Shown: piece by piece, positions 33,171-46,262 of the stretch
How the letters are laid out: each line of letters begins with the position of its first letter
Position numbering within the stretch: the stretch's first letter is position 1
From: Beverwykella pulmonaria
Lineage: Eukaryota > Ascomycota > Dothideomycetes > Pleosporales > Melanommataceae
Direction of reading: 5' to 3'
Length of the DNA: 64,000 nucleotides
Assembly: GCA_001599595.1 (NCBI GenBank)
Contig: BCHH01000003.1
Coordinates: forward strand, 3,777,619 to 3,841,618
Notes under the pieces: model-generated
The model's database searches: none
Told to the model about the DNA's origin: nothing
What the model saw: only the letters and a program-made list of their open reading frames with translations
Program-made: the position numbers and the translations under genes

Positions 33171-36100
33171 AGGGACGGGTAGGGTGTGGAAATAACTGTG
33201 TAAAAGCTTAGTAGAAGAAGGCTCATGTAGCGGAAAAGTACAGTCAAGTACAATCACTGAAGCATGACCTTCTGGTCATGTCTCTACTCCCTCTGCTAGC
33301 AACTGCTACTATCTTTGAGGCCAAGAAGGGGGGAAATGTGATTCATTCCAGTGAATCGTTTCTCTAGCAAAGCAGATGGGTGTGTGCGACCACATTGATT
33401 CTCATGATGTAACGCTGCATCTTCCCCTGCCCTCCATCCTACACTCTCGTGCAAGATGTTTAGTCTGTGATTGGCTAATCTTCCACGGTTACTCTATGCT
33501 CTGTAAGGCGTAAGTGCTATATCTGAACCTGTGCAGCTCGGTCCGAGAGTCACCAAATTGAAGATGGAGAAGCAGGGCTTATTTCGTCTGAGTATATTGT
33601 CCGAAACCATATTATGAAATCGCTTCGCGAGTCTAGAACACTTCTCAACAACCTTTCCATGGCCAAACAGCTTGAACGCACGTCCCAAGCACGAAGATCA
33701 TGCCATTTGCCGATAATATTCAACAGTCTTAACTCATCTTTACATAATTGCTTTTCTGATCATCCAACGTACCCACGATACACAAGCCAAGCATCACTCT
33801 ATTTATGAATGCACAGCTGTGGCGTTTGCGTTTGGGTAACGGTCAGCGCAGCCGGCCGGACACGGATCCAATCAGGCCAATCCCAACCATTTGCTTCTTT
33901 AGTCGAGGGATACGGTGGATAGGTCTCACTTCATGGCGTGGAGAGGACAGCACAGCACAACACAACCTGAGGCGAAAAGCGCTAATAATCCCGCTGACAG
34001 TCTCAATGCAAACGTCAGACGACACTTGAATGAAATTCTCTTCAAGAACAAAACAATAACAAAAACAAAGCTTAACGGTCATGCTTAAGCGAAGATGTGC
34101 TGAATACATAAATTGTCAAGAAAGAAAAAGCACCTCGACTTCAGCCTCGAAAATCCACATAATTGGCACACCGCGGACCAGCGAGCCCGAGCCTAAGCCC
34201 GAGCCTGAAAACGCAAAAGCGTGTATTGCACATCGAATTTCACTTGAAAAAACAGGCCCTACCAATGAATACCATCTTTCCCATCCCCACAACCCAAATC
34301 AATTGGCTATAGCATGACCCATGAAACACATACTACCAACCTCTTCACCGCAGAACCCACCCATGAAAGCACATACACAATACCCACGCCCGACACATCA
34401 CCCCCATTGCATCCGGACCTTTCATAAGGATTATCCATGAAACCCCCCTCCCCCCCCCAATCCATCTCCACATCCGATCAGATACTGTACTGTACCCACC
34501 ACCATCAACACATCACCCGACCCGTTCCCGTTCCGCAGTCTAACCGGTTGCGAAAAATCTTGACATCCCCGTCTCCCTCAGCCCCCACTCAGCTGCGTAT
34601 CTTGCTACCTGCGGATACAAGGGATAACGTTTCAGTTTGAACTGCCGTCCTCCCTCATTTCCGCGGGCAAATTCGGCTCCCAAGATCCAGGCATAACGAA
34701 GCGGTGAGTGAGCCGGAGCCGGCTAAGGTACGAAATGGGCACGACTAAGAGTGTGGCGAGGGTAGGTTAGGCGAGTGGCGGTGTGCATCAGAACGAGGGC
34801 AAACCGTGCAATGCAAATTCTAGCATATTCTGAACTCCGAGATTATTGCGCGAGTAATGAAGGCGTATTCAGGAATATGGAAAAGCAATGACATCACGAT
34901 CAAAGCCAATTCCTCACGAGTTACTTCGATATACACGACCAAGTCATTCACGCCAAAGCACACGTCAAATAATAGCAAAAGCCCCCTGTATTCACCGAGG
35001 CTATGTACACTTCCACTTCCATCAATTTATCATCTGCATATGCATCAAACACCACAAAGCAGGATCCAAGACACTGAACATGTAAAGTACAGGCCTCCGA
35101 AAATCACCAACCCATCCTTGACACCAGAGACTCCCCTGCACATATCCTACTCTCGCAGAAGAGCAAAGTGCAACCGAGGCTTCCAGGATTGAGGTAGCAA
35201 GGCATCCTGCAGTGGAGAAGATAGAAATAATGAAGATGATGTTTCCCATTCCATTCCGCATCCAACCCATCTGTTAAATACACAATCGTCTGGAGAAAAA
35301 AGGGGAAAGCATCCCCTATTCAAGATTCCTCATTCCTTCTTCTACAGCCATCCAACTGCACATGGCCCTCAGATGATGCAATCAATATTAAATCCATATG
35401 TGAGAACGTGTAAAGCCCTCGAAAGATTGAATAAAGATATTCTCATGAGAGTGCTCGCAGTGAAAATGATCCAAATGACCAACGAAACATAGAAATCTGT
35501 CGTGACCACTTGCCATCGTGGTCCGCAATCATGAGATGTAAAATGACTCGCTATGCCAGTAAAACACAATCGTGAGAGGAAAAGCAAACGGAAAAGTAAA
35601 AAAAATGGAAGAAGGCAGAGAGTCAGCATCCGAAGAGTACAATTACTGCTTGGGAATGCGACGTCATCTAAGCTAGATCGAGATTCTCAAAGCCCCGACG
35701 AGCCAAAATAATCATGAAATGTGGGTATGCAGGATGCGAGTCCATACCTGTAAGAAGTGAAGTGGGAAATGAGGTCGCAGCCCATCATAATCGTGGACCA
35801 TCGTAAAACCATAAAAATATGTAAACCGTCCATCATAAGGAAAACAATTGGTATGCCCGAGTGAGTGTGAGTAGTTGGAATTTGGGAACCAGATACAGAG
35901 GTCGTAAACTTGGCGTCCGGGTACGCCGGGGAATCAAGTCGGAAAATCAATTATTGAACAACCAAGAATGTCATCAAGCTTTTGGTATTCGTCAGCCGTG
36001 AGGTGATCATAGTCTGCAGAGCAAACATTGGACACGTAATCCGTGGAATCGTGAATCCGGAGGGAGACGCTGGCAGGGTGTGGAGGGCGGGTGATGAGAC

Positions 36101-36184
36101 TTGTGAAGAATAGAGGTAGTGATAGAACGGCCCGAATATTGGATGAATGCAAGAAATATCAATATGAGGCTGCGGGGTAGGTTC
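33171..36184. other. Gene-free 3-kb stretch
   Basis: AT-rich between two genes whose 3' ends converge here. Only short frames, none supported. Includes the long 3' side of the Zn2Cys6 gene. Confidence 0.45.
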
Positions 36185-38723
36185 TTAATTTGCTCGGATG
36201 ACGAGCTTGGAGAGAAACTTGTTCGACAGCGAGTCAAAGTCGGTTCGGTCGAACTTGCAATCACTTCTTGACCTCAGGTAGGTGTCTGCATGATGGATTA
36301 GTTGGTAGGTTAGATAAAACACGCAATACTTCAAACGTACCATATTTAGTCACATGAGCTCGTACTTCGGTCATGGCATCGCACACCGCGGGATTCGAGT
36401 TGAGCAGGAGATGATGCTTTCGGGTATCCCACTCGCTGAATGCAGGAAGCTTCTGGGAGATGGCCGAGAAGAGGCCAACGATGACACCGACCGGGGTAGA
36501 CTCCATGTCAGTGCAGAACTTAGAAACTGCCTGCTGGTCGGGCACCCGGTAGTGGCAATCGAACTGGATCAACTCCCAGACGGCGAGAAGGATAGCAGCG
36601 AGCATAAAGATGGTCGGCCAATTCTTCAGCTTATCACCGCTGTAGACGGAGGAGTACAATGCAGAGAGCTCCTCAAGCACGTCCTTTTGAAGCTCACGCC
36701 ACATGTCGGCGAGGGCGCACTTGACTTGGAAATTGATCATGACAGGTGCGACCGTCTTGCCACAGAACTTGGACTGCTGATCTTCGACCTTGCCGAGATT
36801 GCACTCATCTTCGGGAAGACCCTCCACCATGGTGACGTGGAGCGTCAGGTTATAGGCGATGACGAGCTTCAAAGCCTTGCGGATGACAGGGAGCTTCTCT
36901 CGGCAGTAGAAGCGGTAGGCAGTCTTGAGGAGTTCAGTGAGGAAGTAAGTACCCTCGAAATACTCATCAACGAACTGCTCGAAGCCACCATCGATGTGAC
37001 GGTCCAGGTAGTCGGAAAGCATAGCGTGGGAAACACCCTCCATACCAGCCGACAGCTTGGCAGTGTTGATCTCGAAGTGGATACCGTGCAGGGTCTCAAC
37101 CCAGTCGACACCGAAGCACTTCTCGTCGCGCACATAGACCTCGCGGGCCATGATGGGAAGGTAGTGGCCATAACCGTGCGTGATGTAGATGGGACGCTCC
37201 TGCGGTGAGAAGCCCTTAATGTTACCGACTGAGAATCCGAGGCTGACATGGCGCTCGTAGTCGGCCTTCCAATCCTTCATGAAATAGGCGATGTCTTTGA
37301 TGTCAATGCGCGTGCAGGGCACCTGCCACAGGCGAGCGTGGGACGGCTGGCAGCCACCGCACGGATCGCCCTTGTCACAGGTCTTCTTGAGGAACTTACA
37401 CCTCAAACAAGCACGAAGCTTGCGGATCTCGTGAGCCTGCTGTCGCTGGTCGGGCCTCAGAGGGCCGCGCCTCCTTCCAACACGCTTCTCGCCAACTTGG
37501 TCTTTCTTCGTTGAGTGAGCCAGGGTGGTTTTCTTGATGGTCTTAGTCGGCTTGGCTCCAACGGGTGATTTTCTCCGACGGGCTGGCGGTGAGCTGACGA
37601 CAGACGAAGCTGGCGAGATGGAAGCCGGAGAAGCCGAATTTGAGGCTGACTGTTTGATCGGAATCGGCTCCACGCGGGCTAAAGGTGGGCTGACAGATTG
37701 GTTGGGCGAAATGTAGTTGGCATACTCCTGCTCGCTGATTGGCATGCCGTGGTTGCAGTTCTGCGAGTGCGAGTGTGAGAAAGACTGGTGCGATTGCACC
37801 AGCTCCAAGCCGTTCTCCGCTTCAGACTGTGGCGAGTTCATAATGGGGTACTGAATATCTTCGTAGCTGCTGAAAGAGTGGGCGGACGGTGGGACGTCTG
37901 ACACCTGTGATGAGTCCGAGTTGGTGCGGATGTGAAGAGTCTGGCTAGGATTGTGGACAAAGGCCTGAGCATCGTTGGAGTAGTCCAAGGAGTTGCGGTG
38001 GCCACCGAGATCAATCCAGCCGTTGTCGCTACTTGAAAGCGACCGCACCTCCAGCCACTGCTCAGTCGGTGAGCCAGTACTCGCGCTGACGGCACTCGAG
38101 AAGTTCTGCGGGGTGTTGTGGAAATTGGGAAGCTCCTGTGAGAAGTCCGCCATCTGGTACGGCGCGGCCATGGCGGTCATGTGCTGCATGTCCATGGCGG
38201 TAGAGGTCATCATGCTGAAGGCGGATGGCGCGTCCATGGGTAGCGAGGTCATCAGCCCGGCCTGCGACGTGCTGAGTGCGAAGTCAACCGGTGAGGTATT
38301 CAGCTGGCCACCGTAAGAGGTGGTGAAGTCTGACGCCGTCATTCCCATAGTGTCTTGGGGGTAAGACTGCTGGCCAAAGTTTGAGTTGAGGGCAATCCAC
38401 TCATTCAGCATCGGGTTCGTCGTCTGCATCATCGAGGGAAATCCGAGGTTGGTCGTCTGGAGGGGAGCAACAGCGCTGGTGGTCGGGAGCTGATGGTGGC
38501 TCGTCGTCGCGATGGTTTGCCTCAGCCGCTGCTGCTGCTGGTTTTGCTGCTGCTGAGTCTGAGCATCGTGCTGCTGCTGCGACATGCTTGCGGGGGAAAT
38601 CGGCAGCGGCCACGTCTGCTGCTGGATGTGGTTGAGGTCGATGAAGGACTGCTGATTAGGGTCGAAGGTTGGGTCGAAGCCGTACAAGGCGGCGTCGAAG
38701 TGCTGGTCGAGGTTGTTCTCCAT
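36185..38723 (-). CDS. Zn2Cys6 transcription factor with glutamine-rich N-terminal half
   Basis: Exons 38723-36341 and 36285-36185 with a 55-nt intron (GTACGT...CATGCAG) give 827 residues. Unspliced, the frame would run to a stop at 36261; splicing instead gives a C-terminus FDSLSNKFLSKLVIRAN that reads as a natural domain end. Residues 1-430 are Gln-, Ser- and Pro-rich (poly-Gln near 50-75), typical of activation regions. The cysteine cluster near residue 439 is C-x2-C-x6-C-x5-C-x2-C-x11-C, preceded by a basic RRRGPLRPDQRQQ segment. The remaining 370 residues are alpha-helical. The frame is open upstream to ATG 39173, but that 150-residue Arg/Pro/Ser stretch looks like untranslated leader, so MENNLDQHF was chosen. 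It acts as a nuclear DNA-binding regulator; targets unknown. Confidence 0.83.
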
Positions 38724-41700
38724 GTTGTAAGAGATGAGAAGGTTATTTTCAGCTTGTTCGGGGGCTCTGTGCTGAGCAGAGCTGGAGTAGTTGGTCCGCG
38801 TGAAGCGGCGAGGCGGTGTGATCGTGATCGAGGATGGCGGGAACGAAGGTTTGAGAGGAGCGAAAGTGGGAGGAGGCCGGTTATGGCTCGTGCGCGCAAA
38901 AAGCGGTCTGGCGGTCAACAACGGCACTAGTCCATGCAGGCGGATACGACCAATTGCCGTGGCCAGACGAGCCCCGGTGGAGAGACTGCGTCGTGATCGG
39001 CCAGCTCCCGCAGCGCACGCAGGTTTATATTGCGGGCGCGGGCGGAAGCAGAACACTCGCAGTGGGTATCTCTTCTCAGGGCAATAAACAATGGGCGTGA
39101 TCGCAGGGCTATTGTTTTGCTGGGCCTCAAGGAGAAGAAGAACGCAACGAGGAGAAGAACTTAAAGTGAGCATGCGGCGCGGCCTGCTCTAGCGAGGCCT
39201 TGCTCCTTCACGGAACCAAAGGGCCCCGCTTGCACGAAGCTTGCCTAAGGCCCTCAACCAGCAGGAGACCGACAGGAGACCAGGAGACCAGCAGGAGACC
39301 AGGTTCCAGTGTGGCCTCCACGGTCCCTCCAGACAAGACGTGAGAGCAGATGAAATAGATGCGTAGCCCTCTCCCGTAACATTGAACGGATGAGGTGCTG
39401 AACAATTGTTCTGTGGGGTTCCATCCTCACCTCCACGGCACCTATCCGCTTTGTGCTCGTCAACTGCTGACGCCCTCCCGCCGCCAAGCCGGCCAGCCAG
39501 TCAGATGCAGCAGTGTCGCAATATCGCCATCTCCTCTCGGCTTCGCTCAGCCTATCGCTGCCGCCCCTCTCCAATCGATAGACTGATAAGCGTTGACACT
39601 CTGGGGATGCGTGAAGGGATCAGGGAAGTACCTCTGTATATTTCGAGTCTCGAGTCTGCCTCTGCATCCTGAATCCTGAATCTTCAGCATTCATGGTCAT
39701 CTCCTACTCCGTGCCCTCGCCGCGCTGCCGCAGCGCCGTGTGGAGATGCGGGCGTAACGCTGCCAGCACACCTATAAGCGCATCTAATTATACTGTGGCC
39801 ATGATACAGTAGAGCCACGCTTTAGGGCAACAAGACCAGGGCCTGCAATGGGACTCGCCACCTCGATGCCACTCTGAGACGGCACCCCGCGGCCTTTGAA
39901 ATCTTCACTCACCGACATCGCCAAAAGCGCCTAACCCGATAGCCTCGCTCCAGCCATTGCGATGGCGTGCTGAGCCTCGAGCATTAACGCGCCTTGCCTC
40001 TCTCCACGCGCAGCGCCATCTCTTCGGCGCTTCCTTGTGCCTACGAGCGATCCGCCATGGTTGAGTCGTCTTGAACAGCTGCCTTTCGCCTCTTCGGGAC
40101 CGGCTGCATGCACCAAGGGCGTCTTTGTGTAGCACCACACACGCATCGTGTCACTACCGATCGCTGCCTTGCGTCTGCGTTCTCGTCAGATACGAGCGTT
40201 TCAGGTCCACCACAGTCCGCCGCATCCCTGGTCTTGCCGTTTGTTGCTTCACCCAATTCTTGAGAGAAAACACCAGACCTGATCTACCTCTTGGTCATGC
40301 TTTGTGCTGCACCAGCCGTGGCATGTTGTGATTTAGCTCCATCCCCGCATTCTGGTGACTCTTTCTCTCGTTTGTTTGGTTTTGCATCCTCCGATCCATC
40401 TTCCTTGCTTCGCTGCATGGCTGCAAATGTCATGCAGCGCTCCCGACTCTAGGGTACTTTGGCGCTGCCGAGGTCGCTACATATAGGTTTGTGACTATTC
40501 AGTTGTTGTGGAAATTGAGATGAATCATATACAAGTCGCAACCCATGGTCGCGTTGCACCGTTTCTACCGACGTTTCCTATCGATCAAGTTGGCGCCAAG
40601 ACCGCACTCGCGAGCTGTAGCGATTACAGCAGGACCTACCTCGTTTCGTGGCACCACAAAGTTGTGAGGCAGCAAGAGCTGGACCAGTGGTGGAACTGCC
40701 AGGACGCTTGACAGACGATAGATGGTAGTGAACTGTGTAAACGAGCTGTGACCCGATAAAGGCCAGAGATATGCATGAGCGATGAGGATAAGAAAACGGC
40801 CGACGTCAGAAGGGCATGGTCTCATAAAACATGACGCCAGCTTCTGCGTGGTCGCTGTTCGTTCGTTAGTGACGAGAAGAGTAGCAAACATAGGGATAGG
40901 TAAGGGAAGAAGGCGAGAAAGAGTCACGATGGACGTTGTTGCATAGAGGAAAGAAGGGATTGGCGTAAAATTGTGACTAGACCACTTCGGCGGTGTAGGT
41001 GTGGGGGAGGAAAGTGTCCGCTCATGGAGTGTAGCGCGTGAAACCTACCTACTCATCGTATCCACCCCATGCGCTGCGACCCGCAGAGAGCGGATAGGTG
41101 AACAATCTTCGCAAAAGGGGACCTGGAACAGGAACAGGAACAGTAATATCTCAGCCGTATGAGGAGCTGTATTGGTTTAGAAATCTGCTTGTGGGAGAAG
41201 TGAAAGTTGTTAGATGTTTGCTGTGGAATAATGGGTGAGTGGTCAGTTGCTCTTTCCGCGAATGCGGTTCACACATTTATCATATCCTTAATACATCGCG
41301 CACAACATCATCACATGATTGAGCACCCACTCCATATTTCAACAGAAGCCACAGCCTTCCACCGCGGGAAGATTACCCTTGTAGCCACCATCTCTGCAGC
41401 AGAAACCCAAATGGCAGACCTTAAGCCGAAAACGAGAGGCTGAAGAACGAGATTGCAGATTGGGACAGGGATGGGAGTGGAGAAAGGAAGGACTCAACAA
41501 TGATGGACGAGGAGGACTACGTTTCTGTGGAAAAGAGGGATATTGCCGTAACTCCTACAGTTTCCATCGCCCCCCTATATCTCAGAATATGAAGAAGCAA
41601 ACAACAACGAGAAGGACAGCCTCGAACCGCCCCTAGAGACCCCGGCTACAATGAAGGAAAAACACATCCTAAGCCCAATTCAGGAGTCTTATCCTATCGT

Positions 41701-42799
41701 TGACTTATGAAGTGCTGATATCTAGAGCTGATACGCTAGGCTTTGTGAGGTTAAGCTTGTCAACACTGACAGGGTACTTCCACCCTATATGGAGCAAAAC
41801 TTGTAGACATCTTGTGAGATGTTCAGCCAGCCTACTAGCATCTGAAAAGCATCTGGACTAAGAATCAAATATCAATATCGACCTATTGACATGAGGGATT
41901 CACATTGTGTAGACGTGGAAAGAACAGCGTCAATGGGCTGAAGTGAGGCAGTAGATATGCCGAAATGGATGAAGTGTTCTCACTAAAGACTAGTAGCAGT
42001 ATGATATGAGCTTGGATCATATCCCCATACTGGTGAGAAAGTTCGCTCTCTTGAGGCCTGCCTGCTAGTCTAGAAATCAACTTGAGATGATCGTATATGG
42101 TACTTTTTAGTGGATCGTCTCTGTACATGAAGAGAAAAATGAAGAGTAAATTTGAAAACGAGGGACGGGAATCGAAGACGGTAGAGCAATTTGTGGTGAT
42201 GTCTCGTGACACGTTGTGTTACTCTACTCCAAAAAAGAAGTGCCCACGACGCCCTTCTAGGTGATCTCGGATGAGTTCGAGTCTTCAATAAAAAAGGAAG
42301 CATCAAGATTAGATAGTCTAGTCAGGGAGCGCGTTACGAGGATTTTAGACGTGGCCTTTGATGTGTGTATGAGGCAAGGTTCAGATTTGATGATGGAGAG
42401 GGCAATATGCTGATGCAGATGAGAAAAAGATTGGGGAGCTAGGTGCTGAGAAGGAAGAGGAGAATGTGGGGGTAGAAAAGCGCAAGATTGGAGTATCAAG
42501 TGTTGAGGTATAGGTCACTGGAGATAGACGTAGGATGTAATGCACCGTGGTAGATCTCGAGACATAACGTTCTTGTTGACCTGCACTTAGCGTTGTATTC
42601 GAAAGCGAGCAAGAAACTTCTTCAAAGGATGTTTGCTTACATTTTATAGGTAACATAATAGTATCACAAACATCGATCACATTCATAGCCAAATAAGGGC
42701 AATTCCGTCAAAATCTACGCTGTGAGAAAAGATGAATCAGTCTCCATTCATCCAACCTATACACGCCAACAATCCTCGCCATCCCTAACTCTACCTTCC
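38724..42799. other. Promoter of the Zn2Cys6 gene and gene-free DNA
   Basis: About 4 kb without a supported gene. At about 39256-39303 a short imperfect tandem of AGGAGACCAGC (four to five copies) occurs. Long leader and promoter sequences are common for fungal regulators. Nothing else recognised. Confidence 0.4.
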
Positions 42800-44463
42800 C
42801 TAACTCCCCACCCTCACCAACCTCCCCTCACATGGTCTCGTCGCCCATCCCCACCCGCCCAAAAGACTCGTCAGCCCCGTAAATAAAATAACCATCCCAT
42901 ACGTCCCTCCATACCCCCACTCCTTGTTCCCCCATACGGGCCCTTCCTTAACCAACGCTACACTCAACGGCCCGCTAATAACATTCCCGATTCCCCTCCC
43001 ACCCGCCAACAGTCCAAAAATAAACCCCGTATCTAGCGCGGGACTCTGCTCTTTCAAATCCTTCAGTACAGCCGTCCACGTCGAGCTGAACCCGCCCGCA
43101 AAGAATCCATACGTCAGTGAGAAGATGGTAAGTAGCGCTACATGCGACGAAAACCCCCAGAATAGGAGGACGGATATAGCAGATCCGAGGCTCGAGACTA
43201 GTATCACAGTGGTTACTGAGAGGTGGTCGCCGAGGCTACCCATGACGATGCCGCCAGGGATGCTTGTCGTGTTTACAAGTGCAAGGAGGAGGGTTCCCAT
43301 TGTTGTTGACAGGCCGAGCTCTTGGACTGCGTAGGAGGAGAGGTATGTATAAGGGAGAAAGTAACCAAGGGATTGTAAGATGTTGCCTAAGGAGAGCATC
43401 CAGAAGGATGGGAGGCGGAAGAACTTCAGGCTGAGTCGCCGGATTGTGGTACTTGGGGATATGGGGATACGGGGTCGGAGGAAATAGAGCAGGGGCGTGG
43501 AGAGGAGAACCTGTGTGGCGATCAGTATGGAAACGGGATTATGGGTGAGAGGGGCTCGAACAGTAACTACGCTCCATGCCTGCAACGTAATAGCGGGACC
43601 AAACCTCCGTAGACTAGCTTCCATGGCAAACGGTAGTCCAACTCCAGTCACAGACTTGCCGGCCCACATCACCCCATATGCAAGACCCTTTCGTTGCACA
43701 AACCATTCGTCTAGATAGAGCGTAGTTGGAGTAAACAGTAGCCCGCTGCCAAGCCCGCATATAACACCCTGTGTTACAATTAAATGCCACACTCGGTCTG
43801 CGAAACTAGAGAGGAGGAAGCCGATGGCGGTTATGGCGAGCCCAATGGGTCCGAACCAGCGCCGGAGACGCGGCCAGCGCGAGAGAATGGCAAAGGTGAA
43901 AGGCGAGGAGAGGTACATGATGCCCTACAGAATGTCAGAATCAGCTTTGGACAGTATCACTCGTGCCATATGATGTCACTCCTGAACAAGCATGGACAGC
44001 GTTCAAACCAATCTGGCGAGGGGATAGGAGGATTAACGCAACTATGTTTGACTAGAAAAGATTTTGCGTCACGTTCTAAGGTGTTCGGTTGGACGTATAA
44101 TGATAATAAAAAAAGGAAGGAGAGAACTTACTGTAATAGTAGTCCCTACAACAGCAACGTTCGCCGCATTTTCGAGCTCCTCAGGATGCCTGGAGTAGTA
44201 TTCCTGGAACACACCAAACGCAATAGGGAACCCTATGTTACTGTAAGTATTATATCACAGACTCTTTTCGCCCAGTTTGTTGTACCCCAGACTGGAATTT
44301 GTATCAAAGTACAGCCGGCTAGCACAAGCCAGGCAGATTTACCAGTGTCGGCTGGTGGTAATGGTGGTTGTTCAATCTCTATGTTCATCGACTCGTTCCA
44401 TGTTGCTGCGTCCTCGCGCGCAACGCCACTGTTAGGATTGTCGGTTCGGGTGACGTGGGACAT
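42800..44463 (-). CDS. MFS transporter, monocarboxylate-porter type
   Basis: Exons 44463-44286, 44232-44132, 43924-43571 and 43510-42800 give 447 residues. The first two introns remove stops. The third (43511-43570, 60 nt, GTAGTT...CACACAG) is a multiple of three and leaves the frame open if retained, but its removal gives the usual LQAWSVLLSTPLLYF join. About twelve membrane helices start at SAWLVLAGCTLIQIPVWGFPIAFGVFQEYY, a form of the family's GWG/FGVFQ.YY motif. The N-terminal 45 residues are cytosolic and acidic. The family moves monocarboxylates or related organic acids across the plasma membrane; the real substrate is unknown. Confidence 0.85.
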
Positions 44464-44726
44464 CTCAGAGGTTCCGGAAAGGTGGGATTTTGTAATGGTG
44501 AGATTTGTTTAGTCTAATAGCTCTAGTGGCACAGAGTGAAGACCGCGAATTATCTAGATAGGAGGATGAAAATTGAGAGGAAAGGCGTGTCAAAGAAAAT
44601 GATTTTCTCTAATGCCTGAGATATATGCACAGAGAAAAGTGGTTTACAATTGAATTATTATAGGCCATACCATATCTATGAAGAGGGGTACATCTTCAAC
44701 CCTACTTACCGATTGGAGTAATAAAT
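44464..44726. other. Promoter side of the MFS gene
   Basis: Short AT-rich interval, no gene or motif recognised. Confidence 0.4.
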
Positions 44727-45272
44727 ATGTCGATCGATCTCCGCGGCCGACGGATAGTAGACGGGAAACTGAACTCGAATGCACAAGACGAACGAAACAT
44801 AAAAATACCTGCTTTTTTTACGTGCTGGGTAGACGATACTTTGTCTGTGCATCAGGCGCAATATGAAAGCGCACGATCGAGAATAATTAACCGTGTGGGC
44901 GTTACCGGTCCAAGTCGATCGTCTTTGCTATCGATTCAGGCGTGCAATGCGCAACCCTTTCTGGTATGTACAACCGTCGATCGTATTATGACTGCATTGG
45001 TTTTTCTTGTCAGATCCATGTTGGCGGGCAATGAGAGTCATTGGGACGCTTCAATCGACGTCCGGGGCGCCGTGAGCACTAACATAGCGTACCCGTCAAA
45101 TATCGAGAGCCATTTTTCGCCTGTTTTCAGTGTCCCCGCATTGATTTACCTCCATGCCGCCGGTGATGTGTGTAAAGATGTGCCCGATAACCTTCGATGG
45201 ATAAATGGTAGAAATGTCGATGAGCTTCGGTGCTTCTCCACAGAGCTTTTACCATTCCACGGCAAAACTTAA
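44727..45272 (+). CDS. Unrecognised open frame, 181 residues
   Basis: ATG 44727 opens a frame ending at 45272. Composition is ordinary globular (IPAFFTCWVDDTLSVHQAQY, WDASIDVRGAVSTNIAYPSN) with no membrane segment, signal or motif that I recognise. It sits between the MFS gene and a cupin remnant. Real gene, decayed gene or chance are all possible. Confidence 0.25.
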   Translation: MSIDLRGRRIVDGKLNSNAQDERNIKIPAFFTCWVDDTLSVHQAQYESARSRIINRVGVTGPSRSSLLSIQACNAQPFLVCTTVDRIMTALVFLVRSMLAGNESHWDASIDVRGAVSTNIAYPSNIESHFSPVFSVPALIYLHAAGDVCKDVPDNLRWINGRNVDELRCFSTELLPFHGKT

Positions 45273-45583
45273 GCCTCATCTGCCGCCAGGGGTATAATGG
45301 TGTTTATTATAGCTCACGTCGGCGTGTATCCAAAGATTCATCGATATTATAAGCCATAATCAAAGAGCCAGGTAGTCTTCAGCGACAAACCCGACGAGAG
45401 CAGGATGAAGCCCAACCCCGGTGACATCGCGTTCGCATTCGCATTCCGCTACATCATGCAAGGGTTTCCCATCAGCACGAAGAATGAAAAAGATCGGATC
45501 GTGTTGAAGAATGTTTCAGGGCTTATGGTTCAACGTGGGACTGTGCTCTCCGCGTCTATTTCCCTTCCAAAATCATCCGCGCT

Positions 45584-45775
45584 ATGAACTGTATCGTGAG
45601 CCTGGACTACAGTGTGACTATAGAGGGCGAGATCGAGTTGCCGTCGGATAGTGGGGAGAGGCGGCTCATGAAGATGGAGACAGGTTCAGCGAGGGACGGT
45701 GCACCAGTGGATCCACCACAGCGAGATGTAGTGTGCGAGGATCATATTCGTGATACAAGTGGGCGAGGCGCTTAG
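45584..45775 (+). pseudogene. Cupin-domain remnant
   Basis: The segment IVSLDYSVTIEGEIELPSDSGE matches the core strand pair of small fungal cupins (usual form RTVSLDYGVVLEGEIEL..DSGE). The metal-binding His residues normally found just before this motif and after the following GDV turn are absent: upstream there is a stop at 45585 in the neighbouring frame, and downstream the sequence turns into unrelated MKMETGSARDG. A short preceding frame (45405-45587) may be part of the same decayed gene. Confidence 0.5.
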
Positions 45776-46262
45776 GGAGGATCTAGGTGGGGGAGGCGTG
45801 CGGCCGTGAATCAAGCCTGGAGGTATGAAACTGTGAAGTATAAGCTGAAATGTGGTTTGCTCATGGTATCCCCTGTGAGTTAGCGTTTCAAGGCGGCGCG
45901 AGAGGGTTAGCTCAGCAATGAAGAAGAATTAGAAAGACAATGAGAAGATCCAATAAACCTTGCCATGTACAGTGGCATGGTGAGGATGGTTGTTCTGTTG
46001 GAATGTTCTCTCGAGGGCCGTGTCGTCACTGCCAAGGCCACACTAGCACCCGATTTGAACCCCACGTGCCCCGCCCGCATTCACCCCATCGTGAGGTCAA
46101 AGAAAATCTATGAACTCGCTTCACGTCGCCTTAGAGACGAAACTGGCTTGGGTGTGATTTACTGCTATGCCATGACTTTCCCCATCTGGCGTCCAACCCC
46201 TAGGGAATAATAGTAGCGAGTATTCGCTGCACGTCCGCTCACCAGGCATTGTTCGCGATCAG
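45776..46262. other. Promoter side of the farnesyltransferase gene
   Basis: No supported gene. The frame at 45965-46210 has no family features. Confidence 0.4.

Noticed and set aside
36354..37208. 284-residue plus-strand open frame
   Set aside because: It is the exact antisense of the conserved half of the Zn2Cys6 gene and shows no domain; codon structure belongs to the minus strand.
38724..39173. 150-residue N-terminal extension of the Zn2Cys6 protein
   Set aside because: Open frame, but the sequence is low in conserved character and the ATG at 38723 begins a sensible acidic activation region. Not excluded by sequence alone.
45900..45940. tRNA-like string GTTAGCTCAGC
   Set aside because: Resembles a D-arm, but no acceptor stem, anticodon arm or T-loop follows. 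No tRNA or rRNA gene was found in the window.
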